Shown here piece by piece: positions 23,787-34,949 of a stretch of DNA of 64,000 bases. How positions within the stretch are numbered: the stretch's first letter is position 1; the number at the start of each line of letters is the position of its first letter. The notes below the pieces were generated by a model that worked only from the letters and a program-made list of their open reading frames with translations, was not told where the DNA came from and did no database searches. Location: assembly GCA_963556495.2 (NCBI GenBank), contig OY747705.1, positions 39,931,798 to 39,995,797 of the forward strand, in the 5' to 3' direction. A program made the position numbers and the translations under genes. The stretch is from Valencia hispanica. Taxonomy: Eukaryota > Chordata > Actinopteri > Cyprinodontiformes > Valenciidae.

Positions 23787-25654
23787 ATGTTCAAGAGGGG
23801 GCCTTTTCCTCCATTATGCCCCAAGTGCCCTTTTTTGAGTTTTTTTGGTAGGTTTTTTAGTTTTTTGGGAGTTTTCATGCATGGAGGCCTGTCTGTATCC
23901 CTCAACATTTACATTTAACTATTAATAACAACTTAGATAAATTTAATGATCTGGCTACCATCAGTCACAAGATGACCATTAACCAGGGCTCTTCTTCGAC
24001 GTGCCTCTGCCTCTACCAGCTGCTTTGCGAGAGAGGCTGCCGGTAAGTAGGGTGTACACACCATGATAGAAAAGAGTATTGGATTTACTATATACAGGTT
24101 ATTAAGTTGTCTAGTGGCAACCGGCGAAGTGAAATGAACATCTTGTGTGTGCACTGGGCAACTGGATGACAAAACATTACTTGTCTTTTTAATAACAAGC
24201 CAACATTTGTCCTGGTAGTAAGGGGCTCAGAACTGCCCTCCAACGATCAAATTATGACCAAAACAACATTTTTCAAAATAGACATGCTTGTGAGGGAAAA
24301 TATAGGCTTGATATTGAAGTTACATTAACCCGTTTTTGTTTATTCTTCCTCATCATCCTTGCAGCAGTTTCAGATCCCCCCCACAAACACAGAAATGGTT
24401 TGGGCGCAGAGAAAACCTTTGACTTTCAGTTTATTAGGCTGCTTCAGGTTTGAACAAATGAAATTATTTACATTTTCACATTCCTCGAAGTACTGGTCGA
24501 GGAGGTGTAGCAACCATTTTTTATTCAGATTTATTAATCAATCCAAGACCGATTAATAGTTACAGTTCATTTGAACATGAATGAAAAAAAATAAAAATAA
24601 GGTAGCCTCAGTCGGTCCCTCTGCTCTGGGTCAGGCAGTCTCCATCACTTTGATTTAAAGGAACAGCACCACAACTTTCACCTGAGGAACACCTCAAAAG
24701 GTAGAGTCAACTTTCGGTTCGCTTAACGCTCCTTTCACCTAAAGTTACAAAGCGTCCTCACAGCAGCCCACAGGATCTGGGCTAGAGGTGAGTGGCTGTT
24801 AATGAAATTAAGTCATTACTATAGAAGCTCAGCTGCTAAAGATTCGATCCGTAGCCTTTACAGCTCTACAACTAATAATGTCACATAAATAGTAGCAGAA
24901 AATAGCCTACTGTATCAACAATTTGGACTGCAGTAGTTATAGAAAGCCAGAAGTACCACAATTCGATGAATCAAAATATGCCAAAACAGATATTTATACA
25001 TGTCAAAAATTTTAAGTCAAACTTAAAATGCACTTGTCACATAAATTAATATATTCTGATCCGAACAATATTTTTATGTTTAAATTTTTTAAAAATATTT
25101 TACCTCATTGATGTGTGTTGAGCATTCATGTATTTGAGCTCTCCACCTGACAAATCTAAATCTCTCAAAGGTGCTAACACTACTATAGAAAAGTAGAGTT
25201 TTTCCCTCCTAGCTGTGTTGATCTCTAAAGCTGTCTGCAGCTGAGCTGCTGTGGAGGTTAACCAGTCAGATATTAGGGTTTATTTAGTAAGACACAGCTT
25301 CAAGTTAAGTTATTTCATAATGTAAAACTTGTTTAATCAGCTATCAGCTCTCCTATTGTCTTTTCAATGTCTACAGACTTGGATCAACACAGCCCAGCAG
25401 CACCGTCTCAACAGCAACAATTATACCCCATCAGATAAAAAATAGGCTACTTTTGCTTTGCATGGTCCCCATCATATGACATTGATATATTATGTTATGA
25501 TTCCCAATTAGATTCTTGATGAATATCGGGTGTTGTTATTAAGGATGGTATACCATAAAAGTTATGTTGTTGTAAGGTGTTTTAAATCGTGCTTGATGTG
25601 TCCCTTTTTAACTTTAAGCACCTCTCCCTCTAAAGGAAGTTCTCTGCATGGGCC
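23787..25654. other. nos1ap intron, possible insertion of unknown type
   Basis: Mostly unassigned. It holds a 115-base LINE endonuclease fragment (24464-24578). 24600-24900 is less AT-rich but has no recognised content. The block could have inserted into a Tc1 relic (see findings). Confidence 0.4.
24464..24578 (+). repeat. LINE endonuclease fragment, copy of 19375-19490
   Basis: It shares CACATTCCTCGAA, GGTCGAGGAGGTGTAGCAAC and TTATTAATCAATCCAAGACC with the old LINE at 19290-22255, nearly identical over about 115 bases, then similarity ends on both sides. Confidence 0.75.
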
Positions 25655-25742
25655 TGATCTGAAACATAAATGTGATAAAAAAGCAAAAGCAGAAGAAATG
25701 TTTAAGGGGGCAAATACTTTTTTCGAAACACTGCATGCAAAT
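25655..25742 (-). repeat. Tc1-like terminal fragment
   Basis: TGATCTGAAACATAAATGTG then AAGGGGGCAAATACTTTTTT is the terminal sequence of the same Tc1-like family as 22669-23786. Confidence 0.55.
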
Positions 25743-27394
25743 GTACATGGGCACCTAAGTACATCCACACTTTAAGGGAAGGAGCCAAGCACAGCAAAAA
25801 GAGCAAGTCAAACAAAAAATAAGGGGCGGGAACCACTGATCTAGTTCATAAATAAAATTGGTGCTGATATATTAAAATCAAGAGAGAGCATCACCTCGAA
25901 ACAACTTCAAGAAATAATGGCAACATGGATAATGGATGAACATAACAGCACAGTGAGCAACAAAATAAACAGCAAAAAAATAAAAAACAAACAGGCTGTA
26001 CGTTGACATTAAAACTAACATGTAGGCCATATCTTGTGACTTTGGAAAAAAATTCCTTTCAAGCTGAGGGCAAGAATATAACCCCTTTAACTAAAAGCAA
26101 AAAAGTGCAGACAAAGTGCCAATTATAAAGGTGAAGGTGAACGACTTTTGTTTCACCATGATTGTTTCCAGTAATGAACTTTCTGCAACCTGTAACTCTC
26201 TTTTCTCTTATCAGTGTCCTAAAATTAAAGAAGCTTGGAGCACCTGAAACAACTCATTAAAGCTTTAATCAGGAAGCTCTTTCATCACTTTCACTGTTCA
26301 AAGACTATTTCCCAAGAGACCAGTACCAAGGACAATTTTTATATTCCTAATACGTTTTCTTTTAAAAGCTAAAAAGTTCTCTACAGTACCAAGCCTATTC
26401 TTTCACTTTCAAACATATTTAAAACCAGAAAAGCACTCATAGGGCAGACTTAACTTCTTTTAGTTAAAAATCACATTTGGGGTAGAATAGGGGTATAGCT
26501 ATGTTTTAGTTTAACATATTGTTGGCATAATTACAAATAAAGTATATCAGAGAGGAGTTTTTTGACTTTATTTAAGAATAGTTTTCATTCTTTATTTCAA
26601 ACTTTAAATCTTAGTTTTGGGCAGGAGGTTTAATTTTTTTGGTCACATAAAACAACATTATAAACCAAAAAAGTGTATTTTGCACAACACAGACCTAGAC
26701 AAAATGAAGAAAAAAAATGACCTCAGGGATTATACTCCTATCTTTTTAAATGATAGAAACTGTGGTTACCAGACAAGAGGGATTTTTAACTAACAGTTCC
26801 TTATCAGACAAAACAGAAACACAGCGACTCTCTGACAGTACAAGGGGATTAGGACGGCTTGTGTGCTATGACTCAACAGGATGAGGATGCACTCCTTGTA
26901 CAGGATTACCAGCACTGCTTTGCTTGCCCACGCCAACTCCCTTTGATCTCAGAACGTTTGAAAGCACTCCAACAGTCGCTTTTCCCATACCTTCTGTAAA
27001 TTTGGAGGAAAAGCTGGATAGAAAAATTGTCATTTTGCTGCCATGACATGGAAACCATTAGAAATGTGCTAATGGGGCAAATAAGATATGTTTAATCGCT
27101 ATGTAGGGAAAGTGTGTTGAAGAAACATAGTTACTGAAACGGAGAAGAAAATTGACAGGACTTTTATTCTTCTAACTGGTGATTTCTCCGACACCTGAAC
27201 ATGACACTATATTACAGAGGATTACAAAAGTAATCATGTCCTTTTAATTCCTTAAACCAGATGGAAGAAAAACAAATTACTCCCATAAAGGACAATTACT
27301 GGTGGCCTAAAACAGACCTAGGATTTCTTATAGTTTGCCTTTGCTAAACTGCTGACAAGGGAAGTACAGTGCATGCATTGTGCATATGTATGAA
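25743..27394. other. nos1ap intron, unassigned
   Basis: AT-rich; no gene or repeat recognised. Confidence 0.5.
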
Positions 27395-28015
27395 CTACCT
27401 TTTACAGCAATTTCAGCTGCAAGGCTTTAGGGGAATTGCTCTCCCAGCTTTCTACTTCTGGAGACTGGATTTAATTCCTCAAATCTTCTTTACAAAAGTA
27501 GTTCGAGTTCAATAAGTTTGGATGAAGATCAATTTGTAAGTGACACCAAAGATTCTTAGTTGGACCTGGGTCTGGAATCATGTAAAGCACCTTGAATCAC
27601 CTTGTGTTGAAAGAGTACTATACAAATAAAAATGCCTTGCCTTGCCTTGGACTGGTTTATTCTAATACACATGCAGGATTTGATCTAAACCCTTTTATTT
27701 TAGTTTAGGGTGTATTTTTAGGGTTGTTATCCTGCTAGAAGGTGAACCTCAGTCTTTTGCTGGCTCTCACAATTTTTTCTCAAGTGTTTCACTGTCCCTG
27801 CTGAAAGCACCTGCACAGCAGGAGGCAGCCACAACCATGTTTCAAATTGGGGATAGGGAAATATGGATGAGTAATGTTATCACACAGAGTTTTTTATGTA
27901 ATCCAAAAAGTTTAACTTTCTTCATCTGACCAGAGAACCTTCTTTCATACTTACCGTGTCCCATTCAAAGCTTGAGGCAACATGGAAATGAGACTTATTT
28001 TGGCTTTCTGAGCAA
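27395..28015 (-). mobile_element. Degenerate Tc1-like relic with LINE tail inserted
   Basis: GCAATTTCAGCTGCAAGGC, TCTGGAGACTGGATTTAATT, ATCCTGCTAGAAGGTGAACC, CATCTGACCAGAGAACCTTC and CATACTTACCGTGTCCC follow a Tc1-like consensus in antisense, the same family as 57080-58540. A LINE tail at 27572-27650 interrupts it. Confidence 0.6.
27572..27650 (+). mobile_element. Short L2 3' tail (5'-truncated), CCTTG ending
   Basis: CATGTAAAGCACCTTGAATC, then CTATACAAATAAAA and CCTTGCCTTG repeats are almost the same as the end of the LINE at 33240-37968. The flanking Tc1 relic is continuous across it (GGTCTGG, then ACTGG). Confidence 0.8.
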
Positions 28016-31000
28016 ACCCTTTTTTCCAGTCTTCTCAACAGGCTGACCAACGGGGAGAAGTGGCCAAGAGTCAAGTGAAGAATCAGAAACTTTTACTGGA
28101 GCATTTGACACTTAATCAAAACTGTGAGTGAAGGTCCAAGAAACAGGCCATGGATCATAGACGTCTTAGATAGTATTACAAGCTCTTGAAAGGGATAGAT
28201 AGTATTTTGCATGAGGTTGATGAAGGAAAAAAAGACAATGTAAAGGCAAGAAAGATGAAAGAGTGAATTTCTATAAATGGAGGCCAGTTTGTAAACTAAG
28301 ACCTAAGGTCAATCAGGCAGCGACAGAGCAGCAGCTGCACTGTTAGCTTTAATCATCAAACAGGTACCCATCACAGCCCCCTCAATTTCACTACTTCATT
28401 AAAGATCTCCATTTCCACTCATCTCCAAGTGAGCTGTGGTTAGTGCTAGCACATCACTAATTTACTTCCATTTACTGTGACCTCTGCTCAGGCTCCTTGT
28501 TGGGTCTCAATAACAAAAATTATTCCCGTTTTCCTCTCAGAGCCATAAAATCAGAGGCGGTTTCGGTAATTGAGTGTGTCCAGAGTGAAAACAGTCCCTT
28601 CTACACCTCTTATGATAATTCCTTTCATAATGAGCAAGCAGAAAACACTATTCCTTTTTATTTTTATGCAGCACTTTGCCATGCAGCTGGTGAGATTAAT
28701 AAGCCAAGATTTGTAAAGTACAAACCGGAGATGAATGTGAAGAACGTTATTGATGCAGTGATTTGCATAATACATAAATAAGCTTTTTTATGTAAATTGT
28801 GAAATGGTTCATTTAAAAATTTTGAAATTTAAAGATCTTTAAAAATCATGATATGAGGCTACAGAGTTTCTAGATAGATAAGCCTTAAATTTTTTGAACA
28901 TGTCAACATATATCGAGCGTAAATCAGCAATTCCTTTAAAATATTCAAGTAAAAGATACATTACATATCACATCACCTTTCTTTTGAACTTACTGAAGAC
29001 AATTTCAAGTTTTGCAAGGCAAGTTTTGGGCTGATCTTTGAAGTTTCAGGTCCATAAAACGTTTGGTTATTATATTACTCTCCACATTATAAAAAAAAAA
29101 GAGTGCCTTTTATAGTTCTGCTTGTAGCAAATTAATCCTTCAGAATAGATAGTGAAGGATATGCAGTCGGTGTCATTAAATCAGCAATATTAGAAAATTG
29201 TGCAGAAAGCGATCTGGAAATTTGATTTCCTGCCAAAACGAACAGTGTCCTGTCAACAAAAGTGTAAATTGAGCAGATCATGGGACCTACACCAGGGCTT
29301 TGGGGTGATTGCATTGATTGGACTGGTGCACCGCCTCTACATGTAAGAGAACCCACATTTTTCATAGCTCCTTGGCTCCTTCAATATTACAATTTGTTTA
29401 TTATTTGGGATAAATGGTTACAGAATTGTTAATAGAAATGTAATAATATCAAACTGTTGTATCATAATGGTGCACAAATTCACTACAGGTTTAAATAATT
29501 CAAATTTGTTCGTAATTCGGTTTATTATCATAACATTAACTCTCCCACCAACACACACAGAAGGTCTTCTGTATTACATTTCATCTGTTTAATCTCTAGA
29601 CCAGCTCTGTCTTTAGAACAAGACCCTGTGGTCTCAATGAGAGTACATATCTAGAAAACGAATGGTTGAATTTAAAGAAGTGTTAGATGTTAGAAAAATT
29701 GAATACCTTCCAGAATGGTGAAACGACACCATCAGAAGAGACAAAAAATACACATTAGTCCAAGAACTATTGTGTATTAAAATAACAAACATAACTGTCT
29801 GGTTTCTGTCTACAGTCAAATAAAAAAAAAAATGATGCAACAGATTGTTACTAGTCTTTTTCAAAAAGGCAATTAAAGACAGACTTCCCAAATACCATGT
29901 TAAACTGCAACTTATCCTCAAACAACCTTTTTCTTCTTCTTTGCTGATAAACTGTATAAATTAGTGTGAAATAATGCTGTCTACATCTCTGGTCATTATT
30001 TTTGGTATTTTAGTACATTTTAGTAAAAATATAAATTTTCCACCGAAAGCCGTCAGTGAAGTGCCCTCTTCAGGTTAAAACTGGGGCATGGAAGGGGCAT
30101 CACTTGGCTTCTGCCGAACGTAATGACAAACATGAGAGATAACTATTAAACAACTTAATTCCGATGGGTTGGACCAGGGACACATCTACAACCCTTTGGA
30201 CACCATCCGCAAAGGACCAAAGGCGCCAAGCCCTGAGGGGGGTCTTTTGTATCTTTTTAAGTAGAAAAGAGCATTTTCACTGATTCTCCACTCATCTAAA
30301 ACACCTTCCTGTCCAGAGAACCCGGAGTTGACACATGGTTTCCTTCTTGTGTAATGCAGTTTGTCATATTTCCAGAGCAAAACTGTTTTTGTTGACAAGT
30401 ACATTGACACTCTTGTAAATGAGAGCAGATTATCACCAGGTTGGATAAAACATATTTGTTGTTGAATGAGTTTTATAGCTCTGCTGGATGAAATCTCAAA
30501 GACCAAGTACGCTTTCAGAACTTGAGCTTCGTGCATCAATTGTTTGAGACTTCTAGAAAGTTATGCCAACATGGATCCTCGTCTTAAAAGCCAGTAGCAT
30601 TTTACCCATTTTTGACACCTTTATCCTTTACAAGCCTGCTGCCGGCATCAAATTCTACATTAAAAGAAATAAAGTAGTATTTGGTTCATTGAAGCTGAAA
30701 ATTATTTTAAGAGAGGTTAATCAAAAAGAAGCTAAAATTTATTCAGAAAACCTGCAGGAGAGAAATGTATTTTATCATGATCTAAAGAAACAAAACAAGT
30801 CCAAGTAAAAAAAAAGTAAAAAAAAAAAACCACTGTTTCACAAGTGTCTTGTCTCATGGCATTAGATGAAAAGGTGTTTATGCACTTTCGCTTAAATAAA
30901 TGACATGTTTGTTATGGTTATATAATTCACTAGAGCCACAATCTTTGTAAAATCAAAGGAGACTTTGTGTTTAAGACTTGTAAATTATAAATTAAAGGAA

Positions 31001-32795
31001 TATCAGACTTAAGCATAACAAAAATAGATTTTTGTGACAAAGGGAAATAAAATATGCAAACCCAGCAGACTCATCCCCATTTTCTGACATAAAACTATCA
31101 CAGACTTCAGGGAAACACAATTTGAGAGGGGGGAGGAACCTTATATGCTTTAGTTTTTCAGAAAAAAAACAAAAACACTAACTTATGCTTTTTATGCAGC
31201 ATGTGTTCCTTCCTTCTTTGTCTTTTCATCTATAATGCACACATGTGAAGAAATTTATAGAGAATTTTCTTCAACTGTTTGATCTTGTGTACCAGAATGA
31301 TTCCTGCTTCTATATGTTGTTGCAAAGAAGGCAATGGACACTTTACGCTCACATATTAGGGACAGTTTCTCTACGAGAGACTATATGGACCACGGATATT
31401 TTAGAGCTAAGACAAAGTGAGTGAAAGCTGTAGCTTTTCCAAATGTGAAGGCAAATACTTTTGTCGTAACAGTAAATCCCTTGCCTGAAGACATTGCTGC
31501 ACAAGCTTTCTGACAGAGAATTCTTGGAGGTTCTGCAGCCTGGAGTTGGATCTAAACCGACTCTTTAAAAAACCGTCAATTCTAAAAACGTACTGAGCAA
31601 AGTTGAGTGCAATTCAAAGAGTGAAGAAAAAAACAGTGGTGTCTAACACAGTGATCCTCAAAAAAAAAAAAAGACAAAAACAAATATAATATGGTTTACA
31701 TGTTAAGTTCAAACTAAACGTTATTAGGAATGTGACGATAAAAAAGGAAAAGAAAGTTTGTAGTAAAAAGGAGATGTCACAAAATTCTGATCTGAAGGCT
31801 ACCACACTTTTGCAATTCATCGATTTCTGTGATTAAACTCTCTGCTAGTGTAGATTTTGTATTTCTTCTTTAAAAAGGAGACAAAAATGAAAATACAGCT
31901 TCATAATGAACCACTGTGTGCACCTACGCGCAGAGGACATTAGCAACAATTTGACAGTTTACATTTACTCTTCAATTTATCCTAATTCTAATTATTGCCA
32001 ACCAGAGGGAGAGCTGGGATGAATCTATAGTCACAACTGAAGCATTTTACAAGATGACTGACTTTTTGCTAACCAACACCAATCATCTTTGAATGTTTGA
32101 CTAATTAGACTGGATTTAGTCAAGTACAGCAAGTCTATTTCATGCTTGACATTGGATTTAAAAAGACTCTTTCTCTCTCACATGGCCTATTCTGATGTTA
32201 TGAATCAGGAGTCGTTTTTCACGTTATCAACCCACACAAACATTAACCTTTTAAAAAATATTTAAGAGAAACAGTTATATGTTACAGGGAGGGTAATTGT
32301 ATATATTACTGTGAATAACCAGCCTTTATGTGAGATCATGGTATAAATTGAAGCTTATATATCCATTTATTAGAGCTCAAAAGGTTTATTGGTGGAATAA
32401 AATCTGTTCAGTAAATTGATTTGTAAAATAGATATTTTGATTCCTATTTTCTGTATTTTCTTCTATTTTAAAATATAGCTTAATTTGATCAAAGGCACAG
32501 CAAAGAAGTTCTAAGCAACAGATCGCTTTAAAGACTCAGAAGGTAAATGGTGGACCATTCTTCTGTTTATTACCCACTGATCTGGTAAGGGAAATAAGAG
32601 TTTAATGACAGAAACAGTTGATGCAGCTTATAGCTTTACAAATAATAAATTGTATAAAATATGTATGATGGAGGTAAACTCTTAGAACAGCCCAAAAAAC
32701 TTAAAGCCATTTGCCAAATTACAAGAAACGAAGCCAAACTCAACTCAACCACCTCAGCAAAAAAGATTATAAACACTGCACTTGAACCCATATAC
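28016..32795. other. nos1ap intron, unassigned
   Basis: No mobile element is recognised. Two open frames without known similarity occur: plus strand 28497-28781 (94 codons) and minus strand 30186-30539 (117 codons). The block 28320-28780 has balanced composition and could be conserved non-coding DNA. I do not call a gene. Confidence 0.45.
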
Positions 32796-33145
32796 ATACA
32801 TATATACATACATACACATACATACACACACACACACACACACGTCTTGCTATCCTTGTGTTGACATTGTATTGACTTCCATTGATTTTACTATGCCTAA
32901 CCCAGACACTTTCCCTAAACCTAACCATTACTGATACATGCCTAACCCTAACCTTAACCTAATTCACACCATACCACTAAACCTAACTAGTAGAGTTTAA
33001 TAGCTAGTTAAATATTGTGGGGACCAGGCAAAATGTCCTCACAACTACAAATGTCCACACAAGGGTGGTGGGCTGTCAAAGGTTGGTCCTCACAAGTATA
33101 GCTATACATGTACGTACACACACACACATATATATATGTATATGA
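32796..33145. repeat. Fish interspersed repeat with CCTAACC core between CA/TA microsatellites
   Basis: CGTCTTGCTATCCTTGTG starts a block with CCTAACCCTAACCTTAACC (telomere-like hexamers, 32940-32960), then GTGGGGACC, AATGTCCTCACAACTACAAA and GGTCCTCACAAGTATAG. It lies between (ATAC/CA)n on the left and (AC)n/(AT)n on the right. This is a common fish repeat. Confidence 0.65.
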
Positions 33146-33458
33146 ACATGGAAAAAATTAAACCATTTAAGGGGAGGTGAAGCACATTCTTTCATGTGGC
33201 AAAACGGACTCATTTAAATTTTCATACACGGTTATCTCTGCCAGTAAGCATGCAACCTCTGGCTTATATCTCGCTGTCTGCTGAAGGAGGAGCAGCTGCT
33301 CTCTGTCTCTCTCCAGATCCGTTCACTTATTTTCTTTTCTGTTTGCTTTTCTTGTTTTCTTTCTTAACCTTTTCTTAGTTACTTTATTTTCCCAGCCCCT
33401 GGAGTTACTGTATTGGACCAGATCTCTTCTTGGATTACTTTTCTATGGACTTATCAAC

Positions 33459-34771
33459 ATGGCTTTTTGCTCAGCTGAGGATTTTGAAAAACTGCTCCAC
33501 AGAATTGAGGGCATTGAAACGAAGCTACGTCGTCTGGAAATTAATTTTGATCTCCACGCTGATTATGGACAAAATGACACAACTTTACCTTTACCTTTGA
33601 ATACAAACAGCCCTGTGTTACATAGGTCTAACCGTGTCACAGAGACTCCCTACAGGCGTCTGAGCGGCAGAACTCCGCACTATAATGAAAACTGGCCAGC
33701 TTTAAAACGCATGAAATCAACCCCAGCCCGTTCTCCGAGGAAGAAAAAACAAAAGAAACTCCGACACAGAAAACCTCTGAACCCAGAACTGCCGCTTCTG
33801 CTAAAAGTGAGCAAAAGAGGTTTCAGCCAAAAACAAGAGATATTTCTCCACCTGGAATCCCGCTGAAAAACAGATTCGCAGCCTTGAGTTCCCCGAAAGA
33901 TGACGCATCCCCCGGGACCAGTCAAAGCCACCAAGAGAAACCCAGCCGCATCAAACGGACACATAACAAAGTAAGAGCGCCCCCAGCAAAGACTGTTATC
34001 ATACAAGACGGATCAATTAATGGAATTGAGGCTTTTTGTAGCAAGAATACCAAAGTTTATAGCTGCTACAAAAATACAGTGAGAGAAATATCAGAAAAAA
34101 TCCCTAAAATCTTGGACCAACATCCTGCTTTGGAAAAGCTTGTCATTCACACTGGATCAGCAGATATCTCGATGAGACAATCAGAGATTCTGAAGAGAGA
34201 CTTTTCTGATCTCCTACAGAGACTTGATGGACTTAACGTAAACATCCTCATCAGCGGACCAGTCCCTGAAGGGAATGATGAAAGATTTAGCAGGCTCCGC
34301 ATGCTCCATAAATGGTTGAAGAAACAATCAGCTGAGAAGTCGTTCACATTTATTAATAAATTCAAAGTATTTGGAAGTGCAAATCATCTGTTCAAAGCAG
34401 GAATGCGCTATTTGAACAGGTCCGGAGTAAGGCTGTTAGCAGCCAACATTTTTTCTTATCAACATCAGAAAGCAAAACACTTGCTCCCAAAAGCTGACCT
34501 TGAGGCGCCCATGAATATCAGAGAACAAAAACAGCAAGTCATGATGACACCACAGGACCGAACAGATAAACAACCATCAGAGATTAAGTCTTCATCTTCC
34601 TGTGACTCAGCCACATCAAATGAGTCTCCATTTAGAAACTTTACAGACAGACTGAATGAGCAAATCAAATTTGGGACACAATTAACACCTAAACTTAGAC
34701 TACACCAAACGCCTGGGACTAGTGTCCATAAGCCTGGGAGCTTCCCCCCACTGATTATTACAGATATCTGA
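33459..34771 (+). pseudogene. L2 LINE ORF1 (coiled coil plus esterase-like domain), frameshifted
   Basis: In L2-type LINEs this protein is thought to package the RNA. The first segment (33459-33866) starts MAFCSAEDFEKLL with a short coiled coil (HRIEGIETKLRRLEIN) and a basic stretch (KKKQKKLRHRK). The second (33884-34771) is shifted by one frame. It carries the SGNH-esterase-like fold: VIIQDGSING where family members have a GDS box, VIHTGSADISMRQSEILK (block with HxGxxD), ISGPVPEG and SRLRMLHKWLKK. The C-terminal D-x-x-H site normally found in GLHPN is replaced by GMRYLNRSG. The catalytic Ser context and the Asp-His pair therefore look degraded. There is one frameshift near 33860. Confidence 0.75.
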
Positions 34772-34949
34772 TATTTGAGGGAACCGGGCAATAAATCCAC
34801 CCCTAGCGTCTCCCAGAATTCACCCGGCACCCCTGAGGCTATATCAGTGATTATCAGCAGCAGGAAACATAAACCGTTAACCACACGCTCTCATATTAAA
34901 CAAAATCTCAAATTGATAACCTGTCAGAAGGTTCAGCTGCCCATCATCA

